Assembly: GCF_014898815.1 (NCBI RefSeq)
Contig: NW_026515528.1
Coordinates: 397,991 to 461,990 of the forward strand
DNA: 64,000 nucleotides
DNA from: Panonychus citri
Taxonomy: Eukaryota > Arthropoda > Arachnida > Trombidiformes > Tetranychidae
Reading direction: 5' to 3'
Position 1 is the first letter of the stretch; each line of letters opens with the position of its first letter. The position numbers were made by a program, and so were the translations under genes. The notes under the pieces are model-generated. The model had not been told where the DNA came from, ran no database searches, and was given only the letters and a program-made list of their open reading frames with translations. Positions 36,501-46,600 of this stretch are shown here, one piece after another.

Positions 36501-39500
36501 AAAAGCTTAAAAAGCATCAAATTCACTACACAGTTACCGAAAAGGAACTTCTTGGAATTTACGTTGGTGTAGTCAAGTATCGACATTACTTAGAAGGTGA
36601 CGAATTTTTGATCGAGACCGATCATCACGCTCTCTGTTCTCTCACAAAATTATCGTTTAAAAATTCACGATTATGTAGATGGTCAATTATGTTATCTGCT
36701 ATGAGATTTAAAGTGGTCTACCGAAAAGGTATATCCCATGCTCCTGATTGTTTCACTCGATTCCTTAAGGAATGGGATCACAGAAAGACGATCGACCCTG
36801 AAGAAGAATTTCTGGATCGACTCTACCTACAAAATTACTGCTTCGATCATGAAGATCAATATCTTTATGAAATTGGTCTCAATGTGGTAAATTTTGGCTT
36901 AGAAAACCTATTGTTTAGCTTTAAAGAGCCTGAATTAATCGCTTATACAATCAATTCAGAAGCAACAACTAATCACCCTGATGAAAATGTCAACAACAAA
37001 ATTGACTTATATCAATGGAAAGAGAAAATTCGTCTTCATCAACAAACTGATCCAAATTTAACCAAAATTAAACAATCTCTTTTAGATAAAGACCCAATTA
37101 CCTCAAGAAAATATTGTCTTCGAGATGATCTAATCTACAGAAAAGATAAACATGTTCCATTCTCAACAAGAGTTGTAATTGATTCAAAAATCTTACAAGA
37201 TATCTTCAGATACTTTCACCACACACCAATTGGAGGACATTTTGCAGCCGAAAAAACCGCTGAACAAATATCAAGAAGATATTGGTGTCAAAATCTCTAT
37301 GATGAGGTAAAGAAACTGTGCAACAATTGTCAAGTGTGTCAACTTGCAAAACCAGCAAATGTGATCTATGTTGATCCTGGTGAAAAACCAATTCCAACAG
37401 AAATCTTTCAAAGATTTGAGTTAGACGTGCAAGGACCGATAACGGTAAATTACTCTAAAAAGTATATTCTTGTTCTGATTGACACTTTATCAAGATTCTG
37501 TTTTGCAAAACTAACCCTGAACCAAACAGCTCAAACTGTTATAAAATTCTTGAAATCAATTTTTCATGTTTTCAATTTTCCAAAATCAATTCAAACTGAT
37601 TTAGGAACCAATTTTACCTCTGATGCTTTCCTTGAATTCATAACTGAATATGGAATTGAACATTCAACCTCTACCCCATATCACCCACAGTCACAGGGAA
37701 TAGTAGAGAGACACAACAGAACAATCGCAGAAAGATTGAGAACTTATTGTTTAACCCACGATAACAAAGATTTACCTTATGGTTTAGAAGCTTCAGTCTT
37801 CGCAATTAATACCTCAATCCACAAAATCACAAGATTTAGTCCCTATTACCTCGTTTTTGGTAAACACCCAATCAAACCAATTGACAATGTCATCCCTTAT
37901 TTCCCTGACAATTCAGTAAATTCTGAACAAGCTAGAAAATTAGCCCATGCAAGATTAATTGCCCAACAAAATTATCAAATCAACAGATTAAAACAACTTC
38001 ACCCCCAATCACCTTATAAAGAAGGAGATTTCATTTGTGTTAAAAATGAGTCAGTAGACAAACAATTTAGCAAAAAGATAAGAAATGCTTACTTAGGTCC
38101 CTATTTACTTTTAGGTAATAGATCTGGATGCTTAATCCTTTTGGATTTAGAAGACCTTACAGTCATTAAAGTCAATGTTTCTAACACAAAACTTTATAAA
38201 TCTGAAGTAACAGAAAAAATGACAAAAATCAGAGACAATTATTTCAACTCAGACACTTATCTAGAAAATGAAAATCTAGACTTACCTTCTCAAGAAGATG
38301 AAATTGTTAATACAAATGATAATCCTACTTTATCCTCTGATTTAATTAATCCCAACAATGATGATGATTTAAGTCAAAATGATGATTTTAATCAAATTGA
38401 TGATGAAGAGTCAAAAGTCAATACAGATTCTGATACAGTTGAAATCACAAGAACCAGTAGAACACAAAACAACTTAAATTGTAAAAAGAAAACTAGATTA
38501 AGCGCTGATAAGCTAATCACTTCACAATCAACATTAAATGATGATGATAAACCGTTCACACGATCAAAAAGACAATTAATCACCGATCAAAATTTGTTTA
38601 TTCTTTACCATTGTTTTACAATTGACAATCAAGAAGAAAAAATTGAAACCAACTTATGTGAAAAGCTCAAAATCGGCTTTCATATTGATCCTTGGCAACA
38701 AGAAGCGCCGCCATTTTCTCTTCCAATTAAATTCGAATCGAATTTTCATTTTGAAACTAACAAGTGTCAAGTCAACAATCTTAAGATTCGTATTGAAATT
38801 AGAGATCAATTTTTAAGAATTATAATTAATTATTTAAATATTGATTATTTTAATTTTGATAAATTAATCAAATTGTTTAATTGTGTTGTCAACAATTTAG
38901 CTTTTTATAACTTTAGTTATAAATTAATCATCATAAGTGAAAAATTAGCTATTAAAAGCTACTGCTTTTGTCTTCAATTGTGCGACAATCAAATTGATAT
39001 AAAAACAATGGACCAAAGTGATCAACCTTCAGTTCAAATTGACTCTCGACAATTAACTTGTACTCTTGTAACTGGTGAACAATTTAATTTTAACCCTGAT
39101 CGACCTTCAACCTCGACTTTTCGAGCTGATACTCATCTTCATAGAAGTGATTCTCCGATTTTCCTTAAAGAAACTCGTTACCCCCAAGATAAAGGTCAAG
39201 CCAATTTTCGGCCAGGAGAACATTACAAGTGTAAAAGTGAAAGATCAACCACAACTCCGATCTACTCATCTCTTAAAAGATCTTCGTCAAGTGAATCGTG
39301 CAGTTCAACTAATTCAAAGAAGAAAATGAACAATCCATCATCTCCAGTTCCCTCAACTACGAGCTCAAACTCTTCAAGTAGAGAAAATTTGTCTAAACAA
39401 AATGAGAGCCCAAAGGAAGTGAAAACTAATCGTTATCCTCTCCCATCTGATCATTTCTTTGATAAGGATGAATATCCAAACCCATTGCCCACTGGCCCAA

Positions 39501-39976
39501 TTCCACAGTATTGGTCAATCGAAAGATACCAACAAATTAAGAAACAAATCGACCAGAAAGCTCAAACTTTCTCAGAAATCAAACAGAAATTTGAAAAGCT
39601 GATTCGTGAGAAGTTATATTTAAATTTGTACCACGATAAATCAATTTTCTCGATTCCATTACCCAAGATTCCAAGAGGAATTTCAAAAGCCAATGTCATC
39701 AATGAAGCCTTAGAGCTAATCGAAAAAGAAATTCGATGTCACTTATGTGAACAAATTTCATTGAACCCTCATTGTTGTACTGGATGTCGAAAGTGGTATT
39801 GTCGATTGTGTATCGAATTCCTTAGAGAATTAGTGCCAACCTTAAAGTTGATTCCTATTGATCAACCAAACAAATTTCTTTGTTTAATCCTCAATGTGCC
39901 TTCAGAGCAGCAACCACTGATGATTACTCAACATTTGGAAAAGTTGATTCATCAAACACTTACTCAAGTATTGTAA
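33488..39976 (+). CDS. gag-pol polyprotein, continuous with third region
   Basis: 2162 codons without a stop. Domains in order: Gag with zinc knuckle CSRCKKNNHNTDEC (about residue 301); aspartic protease LLDTGST (about 411); reverse transcriptase with FDLAQGYHQIEL and the catalytic YFDD (about 814); RNase H with SADAS (about 963) and the TDHH motif; integrase with an HHCC zinc domain (about 1241-1286) and D, D, E at about 1311, 1368 and 1404 (QTDLGTN, IVERHN), then a C-terminal domain. Pol-like sequence fades near residue 1690. From the in-frame ATG at 39008 onward the sequence belongs to the third region, including a RING-like cluster near residue 2083. The core enzymes look intact. It is unusual that no stop separates pol from the third region. 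Confidence 0.9.
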   Translation: MVCPKMRYKQYSQNQGDEASLGAITHSELSLLQLPISSIRRLKDALDAIGIEIEDEIRVETIRPNSPIIQPIIQVPENNNQLLANSLMEFAQAIKRDPEIPEFKRGEDMTAWVMKTRARLTHEKVDDETKLRCFKKAMAHELLSMAQTISTDITDYNQYLEALNEKLNCPSMKYAAHFELTNYRYRLEEHPSEFLQNLKIKINKSLGKVTEPVIINTILNQIPRHIRNEVYTLGANESEDKIFNVLIRKHHDFLEQQRQIRKPTRPTPKGENNNKPRNDMNSNLNKILSGNNDQPQRQGRNKWCSRCKKNNHNTDECYRKQNDERNKAKASTSSNQQPQEQQNAPVNYVQPEQQVVEPTTTAIRQNDHVWAINDQTPKLTQLGFHHLKHMPTVNFKLFTPDKQYVRDGLVLLDTGSTISALDIGIAQELGVKINYFNRSLKGIVSNSVLNSIGFAFAMIKHPEMDETRILKIQICQNFEPQCLIGNSFMHLYYTTFKSDGEEYSIQVKETPDGKSYDANFLFRFVNNNENTVILNAGMNAMADGNNNYIINSVKQKKENEENNPFSNFIIDKQNKQAYKLKLGNQNYLMAVRDIHEQEQLELLQNPMLKKAFDRVNKNLPVEQQNSLLKLIDEYIDCFSKSKHDIGFVPAKICPVNINLEGNPVPYQKPYALSPERRAELKQLVQEMIDANIVEPSKAPGGSPVIMVPRPDGSHRMVIDYRCLNRISNVPRHPMPRVDDCLELVRGGKYFNLFDLAQGYHQIELPPEEREKTVFVTPFGKFQYKRLPMGLSSAPFIFQNFINQVLDGLQFRECIGYFDDVPVIGKTFDELIENTRKVLDRFKQYNLKVKVEKCKLGFPEILLLGHIVTGNGIKPDPRKVDVVKQLPYPRTVRELQSQLGCFNYFARYIPNFSTIAAPLYRLVSKERRFCLLPDDKKALDKLKEALIKTTMLVHYDPVLRRKISADASDQAVAGILLQEDKDSENYDSDCPLEDIKDWQPVSFYSQKLKKHQIHYTVTEKELLGIYVGVVKYRHYLEGDEFLIETDHHALCSLTKLSFKNSRLCRWSIMLSAMRFKVVYRKGISHAPDCFTRFLKEWDHRKTIDPEEEFLDRLYLQNYCFDHEDQYLYEIGLNVVNFGLENLLFSFKEPELIAYTINSEATTNHPDENVNNKIDLYQWKEKIRLHQQTDPNLTKIKQSLLDKDPITSRKYCLRDDLIYRKDKHVPFSTRVVIDSKILQDIFRYFHHTPIGGHFAAEKTAEQISRRYWCQNLYDEVKKLCNNCQVCQLAKPANVIYVDPGEKPIPTEIFQRFELDVQGPITVNYSKKYILVLIDTLSRFCFAKLTLNQTAQTVIKFLKSIFHVFNFPKSIQTDLGTNFTSDAFLEFITEYGIEHSTSTPYHPQSQGIVERHNRTIAERLRTYCLTHDNKDLPYGLEASVFAINTSIHKITRFSPYYLVFGKHPIKPIDNVIPYFPDNSVNSEQARKLAHARLIAQQNYQINRLKQLHPQSPYKEGDFICVKNESVDKQFSKKIRNAYLGPYLLLGNRSGCLILLDLEDLTVIKVNVSNTKLYKSEVTEKMTKIRDNYFNSDTYLENENLDLPSQEDEIVNTNDNPTLSSDLINPNNDDDLSQNDDFNQIDDEESKVNTDSDTVEITRTSRTQNNLNCKKKTRLSADKLITSQSTLNDDDKPFTRSKRQLITDQNLFILYHCFTIDNQEEKIETNLCEKLKIGFHIDPWQQEAPPFSLPIKFESNFHFETNKCQVNNLKIRIEIRDQFLRIIINYLNIDYFNFDKLIKLFNCVVNNLAFYNFSYKLIIISEKLAIKSYCFCLQLCDNQIDIKTMDQSDQPSVQIDSRQLTCTLVTGEQFNFNPDRPSTSTFRADTHLHRSDSPIFLKETRYPQDKGQANFRPGEHYKCKSERSTTTPIYSSLKRSSSSESCSSTNSKKKMNNPSSPVPSTTSSNSSSRENLSKQNESPKEVKTNRYPLPSDHFFDKDEYPNPLPTGPIPQYWSIERYQQIKKQIDQKAQTFSEIKQKFEKLIREKLYLNLYHDKSIFSIPLPKIPRGISKANVINEALELIEKEIRCHLCEQISLNPHCCTGCRKWYCRLCIEFLRELVPTLKLIPIDQPNKFLCLILNVPSEQQPLMITQHLEKLIHQTLTQVL

Positions 39977-42106
39977 GAGTAAATTTGTCTGCCGTCGTAC
40001 ACATTGTTACGCTGATGTCAAGCCTGATGACTTCATTAAACACGAGAAAACTGTCGACTTGGACTTTTCCGTCACGAGATTGATTTAGAGTCCATTCATT
40101 TATTTAAAACTGGACAAACTCGTGCTGAACTAAGTGAAGGTCCTAAAAGACTATTTAATTTCTTCCCTCCGCATCTTAAATCAATTCCTGAAAGATTGCC
40201 GATATCTTATGATACCCATGAAGGAAGAACCAAAGGAAACCTTGAGGTTTATGCCTGTTTAATGAACGCTAAAGAAGAAAATCCAAATGATCCAATGATG
40301 GCTCCAACTACTATTCGCAGTTTCACTAATTTGAGATTGAATTTTTGGGAAAATTACAAAAAGAAAATAGACCCCACATATCCTTTAGGAGAAGCTGAAG
40401 AATATATTCAAACGATTGGATTCGATCCAACAGTTGGTAAGCGTCAAGTTCCTCCTTATGGATCAAGACCAAGGACTCATCGATGGTCGTCAGTCCCTCA
40501 ATATCTGATCGATGATTCAGAAGAGTGGCTTAAACTAGCCCAAGGTAAACCTCGACCAAGGCGAGAAAGAGCTCAAGTTAGTCCCTCACCTGATGTACCA
40601 GATATCGAAGTACCTTTTATTAGGATTAACCCCCTCAATCGCTTAAGCGAAGAACGAAAAAAGATTGTTTCGGAAAACATCATGCAATGGTTCCCATCTT
40701 TACGTTCCTTTAGAAACTTCGATGAACCCGCTCCAATTCAAAATCTTGAAAAAGCTGTTGTCCGAAAGAATCGACAAGCTTCAGCTTCGTATCGTTTTAA
40801 AACGTTAACAACAATCAACTTACCAGCTCTTCCAAGCTCAATTGAAGAGAAAATCATGAACAATGTTCAACAACATCCAAATCCTGAGACAATTTACTCC
40901 ATACATGCAGCGTACTGTCGAATCAATGAATATCGAAGACGTGAAGGTCATGTATTGGCACCAAGACCAATATGGGTCATCATCGTGGATGGTAAATTAG
41001 ATGTTGTCTATGAAACCCTCGTCCAGCATCATCATATCGCCCGAATGGATACTCGATTCCATGGATTGAAATTTGAAGATTTAAAACATGGTAAAAATCT
41101 AACTTCAGTTAGAGATCAAGTGTTAACTTATTTTGCCTGTGCTTCTCAAATTATTGGCGCTGGAATAATCAACCTGTTAAGATCTTTAGATCTTGAAAAT
41201 GAAGAAATTGAGACCTTAAAGCCTCGTATTCGAGACGTAAACCAATACTTCTCCCCGTTGTACACGCAACCAGCTTCGTTGTCTCTAATCTCATTCCTTC
41301 TTTTCGGTGGATTCGTAATCCCTGGAGGTCCTCATTCGCCCGGCATTGAAGCCATAACCGCCATGAAACTCTACATGAGCGCATGGAAAGCGATCGAAGA
41401 TCGATGTGAATTCCTCGAAGATGGAATCCATTTTGCCAACTCAGCTCAAACTTGTAACAACAAAGTCTCAAGACTTTATAAAGTATGATGAATTAGTAAA
41501 GTCTGGTAAAGCCGAATGGCACAAGATTGGTCGTATTACAATCATGGTTCACGGATAGTTCCGTCATTTGATTCACATATTTGTGCTTCACCCGCTGCTA
41601 CCACCAACACTCATTCATCAAGAGCCTCAAGTGTCAACAACTCACCCGGAAGACGATCTCTTCCATCACCAATTCAACAGACTCCTCCGAGAGCAAAAGA
41701 ATTAATCAGTTTTGATTCACCATTGGAATCACCTAAATCTGAATCTTCGAATTCTGATTCCCAACAAACTGTAATTCTTTCTGAAATTCCCGATTCCCAG
41801 AGAACCAATGATTCTGAAGAATCAAGTGCAACTGAAATTGTTCCTGAGGATGATCATTTATTATATATGTCAACAACCAGTTCTCCCCCAGAAGCTTCAA
41901 CTTCAACTCAATCAAGTGGTTCATTAATTGTACACGGAAGTGAAACGATTACCCTCAAGTCAAGTGCGACGAGATTTGTTTTATCCACACGTAGATACAG
42001 CCCAGAGATGAATTCTGAAGAATCAAACCAAGCACCGGAACCAAGATCCCGAAGAATCAGCCACCAAGTGTTGATGAGATTTCTTAATCATGGTCCACGG
42101 ATGTGA
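39008..42106 (+). pseudogene. retrotransposon third region with RING-like zinc motif, frame-broken
   Basis: Coding similarity in composition runs from ATG 39008 to TGA 42104-42106, but the open frame changes at about 39880, 39975, 40073, 41455 and 41530. The first part is Ser-rich and basic. Near 39736-39815 there is a Cys cluster of RING type (CHLC, then CTGC, then CRLC), with more Cys pairs after the first break (NPQC; CRRTHC). The long middle frame 40040-41488 has no signal peptide or membrane segment and no family I recognise. The last frame 41516-42106 is Ser/Thr/Glu-rich. Three of the breaks look like single-base losses. Either this copy is decayed or the sequence has errors. Role unknown. 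E3 ligase-like or nucleic-acid-binding activity is a guess. Confidence 0.6.
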
Positions 42107-42752
42107 AGGGTGGAAAAATTGAACCCACCAACAATTGGTGTTGATTACTTTTTTTTATTTTAATCATTCATTTAATTAATCTTCTTTAATTTTTGATTTT
42201 ATTTTAATTACATTTTCTATTGTCTTAACGCTTAGATAAGCTAAAGCTTAAACACTCTTAAAAGTGCCAATTTGAGTAAGAGAAACAAACTCTCTTTCTT
42301 TTTGTAAACCATTATTAATCAAAGATTAATAATTTATCACTAGCTTTACTTATCTTTGTACTGATTAGCTGGATTAAGCTTAAGCTTGATTGTATCAACA
42401 GACAAAAGTCTGATTAAGCAAACCAGTCCGTTTATATTGTATCTCCCCCCAATTTAATCAACTTCTGACATCTTATGTATCTTTGTATAAAAGGACACAA
42501 TGAGAGATAAGAAGTTAACAGTTAATTTTCATTTCTTAACTAGTTCACATTAAAAATTCAATAAAGTATCTTGAACTTAAATTCAAATCATAGTAGATTA
42601 ATTCACATACTCATAGAGTGGTCCTGTATCGAACTTGAACTGACCTGATTATTGAAGGGCAGGTCCAATCTTCGAATTTGTTAGTCTGAATTATTCCCCT
42701 TGTCTCTTAAAAGACGTAAATTTCCCCAATAAACAATAGAAAAACCCCTTCA
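42104..42752 (+). repeat. 3' LTR
   Basis: 649 bases, TGAAGGG..CTTCA, about 99% identical to the 5' LTR. Its first three bases (TGA) are the stop codon of the last internal reading frame. No purine-rich priming tract is visible immediately before it. Confidence 0.95.
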
Positions 42753-43063
42753 AGATTTTATGATTAATGAAACAATTTACATGTAAGTTGGTGAAAATGG
42801 TGAAATTTAATTTCCGATGATAATAGTTAATTGATAATAATACAATTGATTGCAATTTAAATTATTTTCATGATGCTGCTTAATTTACAACAATTAAAGC
42901 AACAATTTAAATAGAGAGAGGACAAAAAGTATATAATTTTTTTTAGAGGGAAAAACAAAAGTTTCGTAACTGAAAAATAAACGAATGATAAAATAAAATA
43001 TTGAATTAAAAGTTAATTGTTATAACAATTAAGTAAATGATTTAATTGATTGTCACTATACGA
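42753..43063. other. 3' flank between retrotransposon and neuropeptide-like gene
   Basis: It starts with the AGAT target duplication and is otherwise AT-rich. It includes the likely 3' UTR of the minus-strand gene. Confidence 0.4.
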
Positions 43064-43696
43064 TTATACGGTATTATCATTATCATAAGAGTAATTGTAA
43101 GAAATTAAATTTTTCTCCTTTAATTTTTCAATTAAACTCGTTGGAATTGGTTGATTAGGGTTAATCATATCAGCGAGAAGATAATTAAGGAAAAGTGAAG
43201 TTGATTGTTTTGATTTGTTTTGATTGGGATTACGATTAAATGATGAAGATGAAGATGAAGATGATGGATAATAACTTGTTGTTGTTGTTGTAGTTGATAT
43301 TAAATCATCATTGGGTAATGATGATGCTGTTGGTGAGATTAAGTTTCTCCAAGATATGAAATCCTTGATTGGTTGAATTAACTGTTTCTCATTCTCGTGA
43401 TTAACTTGATTAGAAATTAGCTGGTCACCATTAACTTGATCACTATTTTGTTTCGGTAACAGATTAGCCCGTTTACCGAACCTTAAAGGTTCACGGAATC
43501 GACATCGGCGACATGGTAATTCTGATCGTTGACAAATTCCAAGTCGACATCGACTCGATTCAACTAGACCTTCATTTGAGATCGCAAATAAGATTACCAG
43601 TAATGCGATTAGATTAAAGCAACAGACACAATTAACTCGTTTAAAGTTAATTGTTGCCGATGATGGTGATGATATTGTTGACGATAATGAACCCAT
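43064..43696 (-). CDS. candidate neuropeptide precursor with amidated LRF-type peptide
   Basis: Single-exon frame of 210 residues, ATG at 43696. Residues 23-41 are strongly hydrophobic (CVCCFNLIALLVILFAI), giving a signal peptide with a long N-region or a signal anchor. Directly after it comes a Cys-rich segment with Cys at 50, 55, 62 and 65. It ends EPLRFGKR at residues 69-76: Gly for C-terminal amidation followed by dibasic Lys-Arg for convertase cleavage. The predicted product is therefore a roughly 25-residue peptide with two disulfides and an LRF-amide end, released by neurosecretory cells. The rest is Ser/Asn-rich spacer with a C-terminal helix-like part (SLFLNYLLADMI). No second cleavage motif of this kind is seen. 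I cannot match the cysteine spacing to a named family. A non-peptide secreted protein is the alternative. Confidence 0.6.
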   Translation of the reverse strand: MGSLSSTISSPSSATINFKRVNCVCCFNLIALLVILFAISNEGLVESSRCRLGICQRSELPCRRCRFREPLRFGKRANLLPKQNSDQVNGDQLISNQVNHENEKQLIQPIKDFISWRNLISPTASSLPNDDLISTTTTTTSYYPSSSSSSSSFNRNPNQNKSKQSTSLFLNYLLADMINPNQPIPTSLIEKLKEKNLISYNYSYDNDNTV

Positions 43697-46600
43697 GCGA
43701 ATTTAAATTAATCACTAATCACAATTAATCTTCTCGAAGTTGGAAAACTTTTTTTTCCCTCCAAGTGATTGTTTGGTTTTTCTGTTTTCAAAGAGAAAAT
43801 TATTAATAATAATGAGCAGAAAGAAATTAATCAACAATTAAACTTTTTTTTTATCTACAATTAATTAGTTATTTTGATTATTTTCTATCCAATTAACTAA
43901 TTGTTTGCATAACTCAGTCATCTTCCGGTAAATTAAAATTTACGCATTTTCTGTTTAATTGTTATTGTCTTGGTCATTGATTAAAACACGCAATCAATTT
44001 AATTGTTTATCTCTTGATAATATTTGACTTTACAATTTTCATCAGCAATTAACATTAATTAACTGATCATTATTGTTGTTCATTCAAATCAATGTTTACA
44101 AAATGTTAATTGTTTGGTCATCATGATGTTAATTTAACTTTAAATTGCTGTTTACACACCAATTTTATCACGATGATTAAAAAACATTAAAACATGATTA
44201 AGATTATTGTTTGTAATTAAGGTGATTGAATTAATTGCAACACTTTCTTCCGGATTATTAATTAACAATTAGAAGAAAAAAAAACTTTGAGACATTTTGA
44301 TCAACAGATGATCAAATTAATCCGAAATCATTGAAAGTTTCAATACGACAAGTAACAATTAACTGATACAAACAATCAAATAATTGATTAAACTAACATT
44401 TAAGTCTTGTAACAATTAAAGTGATTAATATATTTTCTCAGTCAACTATTAATAACAATCAACTAGAGCTAATTTATTGATTTGTCTAATATATTAAACT
44501 ACAATTACTGAAAGAAAAGGTTAATTGTAATATTATTAGCAACAATTTATTAACTAATAGCAATCAGATTATTATTAATATGATTATTTATGTTACTATG
44601 TTATCCTTACAATAAATTGCTCTGATTTTGATCAACAATTAAGGTCGAAATCTATTGATTGTTACAAATATCAAGTTGATTTACTAATCTAAGGTTCTCC
44701 TTCATAATCAATTATCATGATTAGTTTATTGATTACAAAAATTTGTAACAATTAGTTTCCAATGGTAAAGTTGATCTGATTAAATTTAATTGTATTAATT
44801 GATGAGAAGATAAAAAGTGAGACAAACAATTTGATTAGTCAACTGATTGCTCATTTAAATCACTTACCTGTTGATTGTTTAAGAGATACGAAGACAACTA
44901 ATTGTTAATCCTGTTAATTGTCACTTTGCTTAAAAAAATCGTACGAAATTAACAGCAATTAAATCACTTTTTAAAGTTGTTTCAATTAATAGTCCCAAAG
45001 GAAAATAAATTATTCGTATCAGTATGTTATTGATGGTGGTGAAAGTTAATCACAATTAGTAAATAGTAATAATTAGTTAAACACCGAACATAATTAACTC
45101 AATCTATGAATATCTAATGGTCACTCACTTGTTGATCGGCTAATCAAAAACACTTCGGAACAATTAAAATGATGAAATTTGAGATCATTTTCTGTTCGAA
45201 GAATCGAAAGGAAAAAAAGTTCAGAAAATGTTCTATATTCACATTGGTTGGTCCAATTCGAGAAAGGAAAAGTTCTTATATGATTAGTTGATTCAGTTTC
45301 TAGTTGATTTGTTATTTATATCACTTTGAATATATTTCCAGCCTGATGATTGCTTTTATTTCAAATGTACAACCAAATTCAGTTGAGAGCATGTCTTAAG
45401 TTATCATTTAATTTACCATTAGTATTATTACAAAGATGATGATGATATTTGCTTCATCTTCATCGAAATCATCATCATCATCATCATTCATATTCAATTG
45501 AATATCCTTAATCTTGATGATATTTTAATGATTATCATCGTGATGATGGTGATTATCAACCCACTCAATTCATTGGAAACTATGATCATTATTATCATCT
45601 CAATGTTTTGATTGTTATTTTTACTCTTTCTATTAATGTTATCATAGATTGTGGATAAATATTTTTCTTTGATTAAAGTTTAATTGTTTTAATTAGATAC
45701 AGAGATGAATCAATCAGTTGATCAAAGATCCTTATACAAATCAGATTTACTAATTAATTTGATAATTTATGGAGCAACCTTCTTTGTTATTTGTTAATTT
45801 GATAAACTAATCCACTTAATTGACTACTTGTTTACCTTTAGGACTATTTAACAATTGTATTAATAGTTAATTTTAATCATCAAGTAAAATCAACAATTAA
45901 GCGTTTATGTGCTGCCATCTTGTAGTTCACAATGAAACTAAACCGCTTGTGAAAATTTTATTGTATTAATTTTTTGTTAATCTGAACTTAATTGTCCAGT
46001 GAAAACAATTGAAAACTTGTTCAGATGGATGAAATTTACTTAATTTCTTGGTCAAGTTTTTAAATTGTTAGGTTATTAAGATGACAGTTTGAATAAAAAG
46101 TAATTAAAACTAATATAAAGTGAACCACAACAAATGGCTGGAAAAACTTAATCATATAAAAAAAAGATCATAAAGAAACAAATAATTAATAAGTTTAATT
46201 AACCATAAACTTAATTGAGAAACAAAAAAGGTGATAAGCTGTAATTAAATTACAATCATTGTAGAGATGGAACAATAAAATAGTAGATTTAATTGTTATT
46301 AAATGATTAAAACATGAAAGTCTTTGTAAGAAATTAAATTTTGTCTTCGACAATAAACTTAATAGTAAACAAGATATTCAGTTAAAAGTTAATCAATCAA
46401 TAAGCTAAAACAATCAAGAAAAAAAGGTGAAACAATCAACAGACCATAGATTGAGAGTGAATGAATGAATGAGTGAGTGAGAGAGAGAGAGAGACAATGA
46501 TATAACAAATTGGATGATAATAATAACAAAAAAAGGTAAGAAAACAAATTGTTTTTGAATCGATGACCAGGTCAAGGTTTACCTACCCAAGGGCAAACAG

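Larger units (their letters stand above)
32527..42752 (+). mobile_element. Ty3/gypsy LTR retrotransposon, 10.2 kb
   Basis: Complete element with LTRs at both ends and a 4-bp AGAT target duplication (32523-32526 and 42753-42756). The order gag, protease, reverse transcriptase, RNase H, integrase defines Ty3/gypsy (Metaviridae). The two LTRs differ at about six positions, several of them clustered, so insertion is recent. It has a third coding region after integrase with a RING-like motif and no membrane segment, so this is not an env-bearing errantivirus. The orientation matches the plus strand. Confidence 0.95.

Noticed and set aside
33488..39976. BEL/Pao assignment
   Set aside because: RNase H before integrase, YFDD in the RT and the 4-bp duplication fit Ty3/gypsy as well as or better, and the HHCC/DDE order and sequence style match gypsy.
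40040..41488. Retrotransposon third frame as an envelope gene
   Set aside because: No signal peptide, membrane anchor or furin-type site. The RING-like cluster upstream points elsewhere.
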